Assembly (NCBI GenBank): GCA_009760855.2
Contig: WPIO01000051.1
Span: 1,294,001 to 1,358,000 of the forward strand
Direction: 5' to 3'
Length of the DNA: 64,000 nucleotides
Source: Cristatella mucedo
Lineage: Eukaryota > Bryozoa > Phylactolaemata > Cristatellidae
In this document: positions 25,113 through 37,665 of the stretch, piece after piece
Layout of the letters: the number at the start of each line of letters is the position of its first letter
Position numbering within the stretch: the stretch's first letter is position 1
Translations under genes and position numbers: made by a program
Notes under the pieces: model-generated
Databases searched by the model: none
Seen by the model: the letters and a program-made list of their open reading frames with translations, nothing else
Told to the model about the DNA's origin: nothing

Positions 25113-28100
25113 ACAGCCTGCGGACTCGCTTCGCCGAAGACAACGTTTCGCCATCCTGCCACTTGACACTAGTGCATCATCTTTCGGCTTGGCGGGGAAG
25201 GACAAACTTTCTCGCTTTAATTAGTAGAGATATGTGAGTAACTGTATGTGTATATATATTTGTCTAATTTTGTCTTGTTTATTCCTGTTACCTCAAGTAA
25301 AGGGCAGCTGGTGCTGCTCTGTGTACGAGTGCACATGGCTCACTTGGTAAGGTGGTTGCTTTTCACGACGTCGGCCCGAGGTTGTGGGTTCGAATCCTGC
25401 GGTGGGCGATCCTTTATCACCACTGCAAGCGGTGGTGATAGCCGTAAAGGCTCTTCTGTTGCTATACAAAAAGAGGCTGTTAAATCAGCTAGCATTTTTC
25501 TTTAGTAGGAGTTGAGTTTAGGTGAGCGCATGGCCAGATATCGCAGTGTCAACAAACGGCCAAAAAGTCTATGGTCAGCAGGGTTCGAACTCAAGACGAC
25601 CTCGGGTCCGCAGTCCGCTACGCCAGCTAATAAGAGAACCACGGTCAATGATTCACTGCATGCCAAGATTCCTAATAGACAGTGGCCCCGTGTGTTCGTT
25701 GTGTACGCCTTTATCGCACTTGCCTAAACTTGATACTTGTCTGTACTTGTGCTTGCTCGTCGAAGCATGATACCGTCCTTGTCATCTAATGTAATGTATC
25801 TCCGATTGTAACCCCACAAAGCAACAAAGTCTATGTGGGTGTTACGCAGGAGAGTTGTGTATAGCGAACTCACAGCCTAAGCGGCTTTTGGTACGCACAC
25901 AGTAGCCAACACATTTCATCTCACGCAACAAAGAGAAAGTGAGAAGCATAGCAGAGTCAATAGAGCAGTTGAGGTAGTGAGTAGCATGGAAGTAGCAGCT
26001 CAGGACTGCTGAAAAGGATGAGCCATAGTCAGCAGCAGGAGAGTAGTTGTCACTGCGTAAGAATTGTGGAAGTAAGTTCCACAGCCTAGGACCTGAAGAG
26101 CAAAAGCTTCTGTCGCCAACGGTCTTTATGCGAACAAATGGAACAGCTAAGTTATGGTCCATACAGGACTGAGGGTACGATGAGGCTAAAACTGGTGCAG
26201 CAGTTCAGCTAGGTATGGAGGAGCCAAGCCGTGGCAGGCCTTGTGGGTCAGCGTAAGAACTTTGCTCTGTATTCGTTGATCAATCGGTAGCCATCCTAGC
26301 TCTTTTAGCAAAGAAGACACGTACTCAAACCTCTGGGACTTGAAAACCAGCCTTGCATCCATATTCATTGCCAGCTGCAGTGGCCTAGTTGCTTTTTTTG
26401 GTAGCCCAGACATAAATGAATTACAATAATCAAGCCGAGACAGAGTTAAGGAGCTGGTTAAATTTTTGCAAGCCACTTTGGAAGACAGCTCCTACCTAAT
26501 CTTCGATAGAGATTGGTCGTGATGGCTAGCTGTAGAAGCTGTCTTCTGAATGAAGCTTTTAAAATTTAGGTGGCCGTCGTAAACGACACCTAAATTTCGA
26601 GCACATGGTGATGGTCCCACAACAGTATCCCTATTAGAAGAGCAAAGCCTTCTACTCCAGCCAAACGCTTAGGGTGTCCTATGAGCAGCAGGGTTTAATC
26701 GCCATTTAGTTTTACGAAATTATCCGACATCCAGGATCGAATGTCGGCAAGGCAAGCATTCAGTTTACCGGTTGCTGCAATAGATTCCGACGGTTGGAAT
26801 GACAAATGCAGCTGAGTATCGTCAGTACAAAAGTGATATCCTATTCCATGGGCCTTAATCACTTTTCCCGGAGGTTGAGTATAAATGGAGAACAGCAAGG
26901 GACCGAGTACTGACCCTTGAGGGACTCCACAGGTAACCCTTCTCGTGTGTGAGACCTGACCCCACACGACACGGATTGAACGCGATCAGACAAGCACGAT
27001 TTAAACCATGCCAGTGCCTCGTCAGCCAGATCGATCGTTGTTCTCAATCGTTCAAGTAGGATATCGTTATCAATGGTGTCGAAGGCAGCTGATAGATCTA
27101 GCGGAGTTAGGGCAGTGACATTCCCGTCATCATTGCCGCATAGAATGTCATTATTAACACGGATGAGAGCAGCTTCAGTAGAGTGCTGCCTCTTGAACCC
27201 CGACTGAAATGTTTCTGACATTTCATTTTTCAATATGCACTACTAGCTGCTTAGCGACAATTGTTTCAAGAATCTTTGACAAGAAAGGAAGAAGGAAAAA
27301 CGGGCGATAGTCTTCAAGTACCTCTGTATCCAATTCAGACTTTTTTATGTATCGGTCTAACGATTGCCGATTTGAAGGACTTCTGTACTACCCCGTTTTC
27401 CAAAGAAGCATTAGCAATCTCGGTTATGGCAGGGCTAAGTTGGTCTGCCAGTGGAGACCACAGAGATAAGGTCTTCACTGGCAGACGAGCTCTTTTTACT
27501 AGACATTGTTGCCACATCTCATGCAGAAACCTCGGAAAACCTTTTAAGGAAGGTCACAGGTTTCGATTCCGCAATTGCTTTACTCGGAGGGGTTTCTATG
27601 AAGGCACGAATGTGCACAGTTTTTTCAGTAAAGAAGGCTGAAAACTTTTTCGGCCGAGCCTTTAATACCTGGGGAGTCAGACCTCTCAGCATTGGTCAGT
27701 AAATGTTTGACTGTCCTATATATCTGTTTTGGGTCCGACTGGCAGAAATTCAGTTTTCGAGTAAAAAAAAAGGAAGCCCTGGTTTTTTAAGCTTCCGGGT
27801 GTAAACTCGAAGGAAGTATTTGAAATTGACTAGATCTGCATCAGACCCCGATTTCTTAAAATAACGTTCAAGCCTGCGCTTAACACGGCGCATCTTTTGA
27901 AGTTTTTTGTAAATTGAAAGGAATCGCCACGACTCTGTACACGGATAGAATGAACAGGAGCATGCTTGCCAAGAGCACTCCTAACTGTCATGTTCACAGC
28001 ATCAGTGAGGGTATAGAGTCTTTCGGTTGAGTCTGGGTGAGAATCAACAAGACCTGCATCACAGAAAGATTTCAAGATGTGTCTATGTCAATGCTTTCTA

Positions 28101-31100
28101 AGTTACGTTGCTGGACAAGATCAAAATTACAGTAAACGAGACCGAACAATGATCTGAGAGGGTCGGCGGGCACACCACAAGGTCTATGGGGAAGACATCC
28201 TTAGCGATCACGAGATCTAGAATATGGCCACCGACGTGGGTGGTGTGATTAACGTGTTGGACCAAACCAAAATCTTTACCTCTTGGTTATTGCCTCTCTT
28301 GGAGTAAATCCCACAGCACTTTGATAGAGGTTCAGCTATGAAAGGGCACTAAATAATAAAGTTATTTTTAATTACTACCAGTTCACCGGGCAGAAAATAT
28401 TCGAGCAGGTTCCCACAATTGATTCGTAAGCGGCCGCCGGAGCAGGAAGCGGTCCAACTACTCTTGCATTGGCAGCAGCTTAGGCGAACTAGACACCGAC
28501 AGTTGTTTTATAATAAATGAGGTCTCCGGCATTCCAATACGAGCGAGCTCGTAGAAAACCAGTTCGAGGCGTTTCGTAAGAATATTCGTCGGGGAACATC
28601 CCGCCTGGCTTGGCATGGCACGCATCCTTCTCGCACGGCGTTACACCGCGGCGTGGTCAGGGCTACTTCGAACGAATTTAGCCTCAAACAAGTACGAGAT
28701 AACGCCTCTTAGCGCCCGACAAACCTGCGGAAAACGTTGACCTACCTGCTGTTGGTCTACTTACAGACGTCGACAACACCTACGACTTGGCTGGCAACTG
28801 TCAGGTGGATCCGCTTACTGGCGGCATCTTCTCCTTTCCGGAATATACGATGGGCTCCTTCTCGGCTAAAAGCGGTGCGTAATTACTTTAGCATCAATGT
28901 GGCAAGACGGAGGCGTGCCTGCCATGAAGTTCGCTAAGCGATGTTTGACATTCGCGGCGAGTAATGGCAGCTGTTGGAATCGTTGCAATTGAGTAGCGTC
29001 TCGAGTTACTTGCGTTTTAGTGCTCAGTGTTCGCGTCTCTGCTCGGGTGTCTGTGTTCGAGTTGGTACGCCATTACTTGAAATAGCTGTACATGTGCGTA
29101 CTTGGCTCGATTAGCGAAAAACCCAAATCTATGTTTTGAGAAGCCTCTGTCTAATCCCCAGATTGCTAAAGATGCAGAATCAGCTGCTTGCTTCAAGCGT
29201 CACACAAACAAACGACTAGCTGCTTCTTTTATGAAGCCTATATTGAAGACAATTACTAGCGCATAATGTAAGTAACTCTAATTTTAATTTTTTCCGATTC
29301 ACTGGACACCTCTAGCTCTAGGAAAATCTCAAGGTAGTTCTTCGGTTGCTTCTTCGTCTTCCTATTTTGCGCCTATTGTAAAATATGTAGAAGCGGATGC
29401 CGTCGTTTTATTTTCTTAAATTTTTTAATATTTAATTCAGCTTTTATGTGTAAAAATTCCGAGAACCGAGTCATAATGCAAAGGCTTCCTCGGTATATCA
29501 GCTCGTCATCGGGTATTGCTTCGATCACTTAGATGTCGTTGGCTCAGAGGCGTCAAGCGAAGAAACTGTACAACTGTCTTCGTTAGCCAACTAACCTAGA
29601 GCTCGAAGGAAAGTGGCTGTTTCTGAGATCGTATTACACGCCGTCAAGTTTTGACACAATAACTTGTGTGGACATATGCATCTCCGGATTAACCCTACAT
29701 GGATCTGTGTGCTCCACTGAGATAATCATGGCGCCACTTTCAAGCCGTCTGTAGCTGCTGCTCGTACTTGCAGATGACTTCATGAGCAGCGGCTCCATTT
29801 TGGTGATGGGACAGGCTTCCGATTACACCTACTACAACGGCAGTCACAGAATCAACGGAATTTACGGGGACATTTGGAGGTCGTGCCTGTATCAAAAAAC
29901 CACGGATACAACAGTGAAGGCTACCTTCTATTTCTCAGGTAATTCTTAGTGTGCTTTTAAAGCAGAGAAGTTCGCTGCCACAGAAAGATAACTCCTTGAA
30001 TGCTCGGGTCGCGTTTCGTCGGATTTGATGGACGCACATAGACTTCGGCAGGTCAGTTTGAAAGACCTATGCAAAATCTTCGCAATAGGAGAAATCAAAG
30101 TAGTGCCTTGCTGAAACTTAGTATAGTACGGGAGAGCATGAGAAGCGTAGCTTATTGAATCAGCTCACCGTGGACTGCATGGAATATGATAGTCATTCTG
30201 GCTGTGAATCTCCGCACTTCTGTTCTGCCGAGGGATTCTTCGGATCGCAATTATTACATCTTAAGAGGCGTCCAGGAGCAATATTACGTAAATACATTGC
30301 AGATCTCCTCGATTGACTAATCTTTTTCGAATTGTAAAGATAAAGTAGAGTATCAGAAAAATATATAAATCCTGCCAAAAATGGTGCTCGTCCCAAATGA
30401 ACTTAAAATATAGCAAAGTCGTTTTTGACGCGTTCTTCAAACCTCGAGTGCCAATGCGTAAGACTTAGCTCGTGGCTGCGCTCACCTTATTAGAAAGCTA
30501 GCCTGAAACAATGAAAATGCATTTTTATTACTTTCTGTTAACGTGAGACTACTTTTTTGATGTCACACTCTCTTTCACGTGGGTTTGAACGACAGATGCC
30601 TCTACTAATACGAGAGAAAATCCGCGCTTAGCTACCAGCGACTCTAGCAGCAGTAACTTGGATGCAGCGAAGACAGTCAATCAGAAATCTGTAGGACCGT
30701 GTCTGCCAAGATTCTTTTTAGGAGAAGTGAAGTTGAAGTTAGGAGGAGTTAGTCGAACTTCGAGGCTTTCAGACGTCTCCCTGTATTACAGAGAGCCACA
30801 AATGATGGACCTTCAATGGGGTTCATTTAAGTGAGGAGAAAGTTGTAATATCTCTCTATTCGCGGAGATTAAATGTGGAGACAATACATACTCGCTACTG
30901 GCACACGATTCCTTAAAAATATTTTGCCGAACAATCATCACAAACACTTGTGCCACTTATTCAGCATAGCCATGAAGCAGATAAAGCGAATTCAAAGTCA
31001 AACGAAAAGCGCCGGCCACGATCGTCAACCACAGAGAGCAACCAATACAGTGTCATTAACTGCTCTTAGCTTGTGGACTACATCCTAGAAAGTTAAGAAA

Positions 31101-32100
31101 GGCTGAATACCCGGCTTAATGAGAGCGTGTCTCGTACTACTGTAACGTGGTTGCTTCATCAGATAGCTGTCCTGCGGCTCTCGGCTTTCGGTGAAGCATC
31201 TCTCATCCAATGTACGGATCAGGATGGTTAGAATAGGCCAGAAAAGTGAACTTTTAGGGACACTCGCTTCTGGTAATTTTGAGAAGAAAAATGCTGGTAC
31301 ATTACTTGCCTGAAATAGCTTGCTTGACTAAATATAAACGTTGATGTACCTTAAATTGACAGAATTTGTGTTAATCCGGATAGTGAAAATTCGAAGCGGG
31401 CAGGTTGAAATACAAAGAAACCAGAGCAGGAATAATAAGCAAGTGTATGGAACGAGCAGATCAACCTAGCTAGTTAAGCTAGTGATAATTGACTTGAGAA
31501 TCTAGTCGTCCTACAGCCTTTCCTGAGCTGAGCAGCGAATTACCTGTTTTTTTCAGGAACAACCGCTGGCGCCATTTTTCCTATTAGAATCGATCTTGAA
31601 AGCAACACCAAACCTCAAGGGTTCAAAAGGACGTTCAACTACGCATACTTTAGCGATGTCTTGCAGCTGGATGACCGAGAGATTGTGCGGCTTTTTGAAG
31701 TAAGCTATTCAAAAAACCGCATCGTCAGCAACCGAATCCCGTAGTCCGCCGGTCGAGCGGCATTCGGCTGATGCTGCTGCTTTTTTTATCACGACAAACT
31801 AGATCCACTCTCGCGACAGCTTCAGGACTTCGTTAAACTGCAAAGAATTCTACTGCTGCTGCCAACTGGACTGGAAAACTCAGTCTTATCCCATAAATCC
31901 TCTATATTACTGCTAGAATACCCATTACTGCCCTCCCATCGAACCTGTCAAGATGAGTTACATTATGTTATTTTTTACATATGATTATGAGCATTCTTAA
32001 ATAGATTGCATTGTTCAGCTCTTATTCTATAACTGAAACCACGCCGGTTCACTGGAAAGTTGACCGTCTAGCGGTTTCCTCCCTCCCTCCCTCTCACTCT

Positions 32101-32166
<66 letters not shown>

Positions 32167-33161
32167 CCTCTCTCCCTCTCTCCCTCACTCCCTCGCTTCC
32201 TCCCTCCCTCCCTCCCTTACTCTCCCCCTCTCTCTCTCCCTCTCTCTCCTCCTCTCTCTGTCTCTCTCCCTCTCTCCCTCCCTCCCTCCCTTCTTTCTTT
32301 CTCTTTCCTTCTCTCTCCCTCTCTCCCTCCTTCCCTCCCTTCCTCTCTCCCTCTCTCCCTCTCTCCCTCCCTCTCTCCCTCCCTCTCTCCCTCTCTCTCC
32401 TCTCTCTCTCTCTTTGCTCTTGGATGGTATTTAGCCCGTATTATATCGTCGCTTAAGCGTGGCTCATCTGAAAGCCAGCCTCGTCGTCACAAGTACGCTG
32501 GATGCTTTATAGAGGCTCTAGCAAATATACACGGCATGTCAATACTACACGCGTTACTAAGCGGAGATTACTGGGGCAAGCTCGGGCAAGCTCGAGCAAG
32601 CTTTATGCGGCTTCGGACCGAATGTCGCCACTACAAGCTGGGCACCGGCCTCCTCGAGCGGGCTGGTCCCCGAGATTGGGTCTGCCAATGAATCGGGAGG
32701 CAGCCCAATTGCTGGCTTGTGGGACGTTATTTCACTGGGGAACTAGCTCAAATCTTCGCGAAACATCCGCAGCCTATTTTCCTCACGCTCACAAGAAAAG
32801 CAACTCGAAAGAACGATTCACTGTGCAAAGCGAAGCCTTTCGTCCTTTAGCCGCGACCCTTTCGCTGGGCAGTCGCATGTACAGGCACCAGGTTGGCACG
32901 ATTGCCAAAGTCGATCATCTTGAAAATGCCGTAGACTCCTGAGGGCACCATTTGCCCGAATCGCAACAGCACCAAGGACCTGCCGTCGGTGCCGAAAGCT
33001 TTCAGCTTCCGCATGGAGACCGTCGACCCGCGGACCAAGACGGTCACGGCCACCAGGGTAAGCGACAGGTGGCACTGCTGTCTCGGGCGAGAGCTTCGCA
33101 CCGCCACCGAGAGAGGGAGAGAAAGAAAGGGAGTGAGGGTGAGAGAGAAAGGGAGTGAAGG

Positions 33162-33239
<78 letters not shown>

Positions 33240-36200
33240 GAGTAAGGGGAGAGCGGAAGAGAGGAAGTGAGGGGGAGAGAGAAAGTGAGTGAGGAGGAGA
33301 GAGAGAGTGGGGATCTCGGCACCACTTTTGTTCGATCTGACAGGAATGGTACGACTACGACGCTAAGCTGACTCGCGTTGACTTCCGGATAGCGCCCACC
33401 AACGAGACGGGAGACACCTATCCGTTGCGGTTAATCAGCGACTACAATACCGGTACGGTTTTCATTTCTGCGTCAGCAGGTTGACTGGTTCGATGGTTGC
33501 CATTAGAGTTGGCGAGAAGCACTATTTCGCTCACCTCTCTCGCTAGGCGTCAGCTACATGATCAACAGAGACACGGAAGTGTGCACGATCTCTGCGATTG
33601 CCGGAGGTCAGTTCGACAATACTTTCGATGCCGCCGGCAATGTCAGGCTGAGAAGTCCCAGCGAGTTCTTCGATTTTGATCAAACTTCGATGTGGCCCTA
33701 CCAGTACGAAGGCGTGGTGAGTACTCGTGCTGCAACCGACGGGCTGTAATTGTCAGCGGCAGGCCTGCTTGAAAAGCCTGCCGCTGACAGTGACAACTAC
33801 TCTTACGCGTTGCAGCACTTCGCGAGAGGCATCCTGGCGGACACGTGGATATCGAAGAGGCCTCTTAACGCCGAAGACCCTGCTGATGGACCAGTGGCCA
33901 CGTGGGAGTGGTATTTCGCTTCGGTCAGTCTAAACTAGTTTCCATATTTAAAGGCTACATCGCGGCCTCCTATTTCGCGGCAGTTGAGCAGCACCGGCGG
34001 GGGGGGGGCCTGAGGGTAGAGACTGACCACATGGACGCCGCCGGGCATGTTGGCGAGTAAGGAGGCCGTCGCTTTGGTCGATACGGCCGATATCTAGCTA
34101 GCGAAATTATGCGCACCTGATTGTTGCTTCGAGCGCACTTTTTGAAATGCCTACCTGTGGATATCCCCTGGCGCTGCCGTCTCTGAACGTACTAACTTGA
34201 TGCTAGCCACAATTGTCGCAGGCGATCGTGTAATCCCATGCTTAATTCATACTAATGATTCTCTACGAAAAACTCCCGTTCAGCGGCTGACGGTTCACTC
34301 AGCCATGCTGATCCCCTCAAAGAGGCACCGCAGTCCACACTTTTCCCCAACGTTTTGCGCACAGTCCCCGTTCGCCACCGCGTGCAGGCCCGGTTCCCTG
34401 AAAGGTTGATAGCCAGCACTATTAGTTGCCTTGTCCGGAGACGCTGTTCTAGCAGAGCATATACATTGAGCTTGCGATGTACTGTGAAGGAAAGAAAACG
34501 CATTTGCGGATGCACAAAAAATTAGCAAACGTAAAAATCCATGTACCGGTAGACATGTTCGTAAATGTACTTGCATAAATTCAATTGGACACTAATTCGC
34601 TTTATAATTGCATGTCTACACGCTGAACTGGAAATGATCTCTTGTGTGTGGGAGTGCGGAATGAAGGACAGTCCTTTCACGCCACTGAAACTTTGAATGG
34701 CTACTTTATTTAATGCGACTGTCACTGAAGACGCGAAGAGTGAGCTATTCAAATGTAGAGGTTTGTACATACCGTGTATAAGGTAGGCGAGCTGGTTTGG
34801 TCCAGAGGTTAAGGTGCTCTCCCTGACCAAAGTCTAGCTGAGGTCGTGGGCTCGAGCCCCGAGGCATTTTTTAAACGCCTGAATAGAGATTAAGTTCTCT
34901 TGGGACACTATACAAAGTAGTTTTATTTTTTAGTTTAAAAAAAACTGATAAAGTAAGCCAGTCTCTATAGAGAAAAAGAAAAAGAGATTGATTTAAGTGA
35001 GAAAGAGGGAGGGAGAAAGAGAGTGAGAGGGTAGAGCTGAACCCTAAAAGATTAACCCTAAAATCTGGCGTAGCCTCTTCAATGACCCTGAGGAAACGCT
35101 TTCTCTTGTACAATTAGTTCATGAATTCATACAACTCGTTCTTTAAGTCGGTTATAAAAGACTAGAGCGTCTCTACACTAAGCAGCAGTTAAGATAATAG
35201 TCAACTGCAGTTAAAAAATAGTGGAATGCAGAGTTAGAAATGTGTTGCGTGGCAAAGAGCAGTGAAGCGACGAAGTTCTCCGAAGTAGAGAGCATGGCGT
35301 GCCTCTTCATTTAAGTACCTTTAAAACTGAGGAGCCCACGGAACCGCTGATATCATCATCATATCTCGCGCCTTCCAAAGATTCCTTGCTCATTACCTCG
35401 CGATTAGGTAGTCGCACTTCAAGACCCGGGTTGCGGGTTCAAGTCCTGCACTAGACCATTTTTTTATATATTGGATCTCTGCCCGGGTGGTGAGGTGCTC
35501 GTTCTTGACGACAGAGGCTCAGGGTTCGAGTCCTTCAGTGATCGATCTCTTATTGCCCAGTGCAAGCGATGGTCTCAGCCGCTGAGGCTCTTCTGCCGCC
35601 ATAGAAACGAGGCTGTTTAATCAGTAAACCGCTAGCGAATACGCCAAACACTGTCACTTTAGATGATCCACCTCGCGTTAGGCTGTTGTGGGGCAGATGT
35701 CCTAGGAACTGGTGCCGAATCGCATGCTTTCCTCTCGAACCTGGCGGCCCAGCTTGTACTCCTAAAGCCAACAAGCCATTTGTCTTCCCTTTATTGCCTA
35801 TCGAAGCTTTCAGGTTGGTCTCCGTACGCTGGGAAAACGGCACATCAACGTTTGCATTTCTTCTCAGCTGTTTGCTATTTAATACGTTCAGGCCGAGTGG
35901 AGATTGCAAGCCAACATAAACACGGAAGTACTGGAGCCGGTGCGAGCCGTGTTAACACTCCAGGATGTAAGTACTGTCGACACCTCGTCCTGCGGCGTCA
36001 TTTTCACGTATTCGTCTGGCCTACTTTTGGCCGCACAAGCGCGACGGAGTCTTTTTTAATTATGCGAATACGGCTTGCCTGCGACATGTCACGAGCTGGT
36101 GTAGAAAACAGCGATTCGAGCGACATTAATGAGGCTCCAGCTTTACCGTGGCAGTGGCGGACTTCTGTCGGTATCAGCTAATGACGGTCGGCAGGCTGTA

Positions 36201-37592
36201 TCTTTCCTTGGCAATTTTCGTAGGAGCATTCGCCAACGATATTTAACATCTACAAGTTTACGGAAGAGGAGCCGGACGCCAGCTACTTTGACATCTCTGC
36301 TTGCTATCTCAGCGCTGAAAGCCGAGCTTATCAGATGTCGTTCGCAGGTAAATGCGTACCTGTTGGCGCATGCCCATACACAGGATGACATTGCTAGGAA
36401 TACGGCCGATACACGGATACATGCCGATACATGCCTCAACCCCGAATGGCCGGAGTGGGAATGGCTGCGTGGCTGCGATTTTCCGCATTTCTTCGAAAAT
36501 CTGTCTGTAGTTTTCTCTCGGCGTCCCACGGTACACTGGATGCGAAGATCAGGGTGCCCGACAGATAGATAGGCCGAGTTCGAGACAATAGTGATAGGTC
36601 ACGTGTGTAGCCCCACAGGAGAGGTTATTCTCTATTCAGGCTCTATGCTGATTGCTGCCCGACTATGAATCGGTAACCAAGGAATGATTGAAAGCACGGC
36701 ACCGCGCTTAGGCGAGCATGCAAAAGCATGCCGAGAGTCACGCTTAGGCCAGCACAAAAAGGCACACTAGATGGCCGGTAGGGAACGATCGGCCGCGTTT
36801 GACGGTTAGCAGGTCACGGGGTTGGCAGGTCATGGGGTAAGACGGGCAGGACCTCGGATTTCGATTGAAGCAGCACTGCCGTGGAAAAATGGTCAAACAA
36901 GCGAGATTACGGTGCATCTTTAAATCGTGCCAGCCACGATCTGAGCGACGAGCACAAAGTTCGCGGCCGGTGACCGTCGGAGCGTGTGACCTTTGTAGCG
37001 TGACTAGCGGAGACGTAGCGTGACCCTTGTAGCGTGTGACCCTTGTAGCGTGTGACCTTTGTAGCGTGACTACAGCTGCGGCTTCATAGCTAGACACAAA
37101 GTGGGCATGCGGTGCAGCGGTACCGGGAATTAATTGTAATGATATCATTAAAGATATTGATAGAAAATGTGGAGAGCAGCCTAAGAAAGCTCGCCTCTTT
37201 CAAGGCACTTTAAATACTCTGGAAAGCATGTGTGAGCATTGATTTGCGGTATTTCGCGATGCAGCTTCTTTTCAGTGAGCAAATGCCCACACATGAAATT
37301 CTAAAGGGACGTGCATGACAGCGGGTAGGACGTTGTCGCATCAAACCTATCGCCGACTCACGGCCTGGAGATAAAAAAAAAATACGCAGTAAGGTGACCA
37401 GCCGAATTAAAGCTTAGCGGACAGTTGAGACGGAGAGTGGGCTCACAAAGGTAAAACACAATACGAGATGGCCCAGCGGTCGCCTTAACGCAGAAAGTGA
37501 AACTGCAGACTTAGTCCGATAGAGAACGGGGGAATAAAGCTGACCCGGACTAACGTTACAGACTTACCGAGCGATGCCCCCTGGCAGTTGGA

Positions 37593-37665
<73 letters not shown>

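Noticed and set aside
25325-25400. Possible functional tRNA gene
   Set aside because: Has A- and B-box-like sequences but no pairing acceptor stem or anticodon arm. Eight sequence relatives show it is a SINE head.
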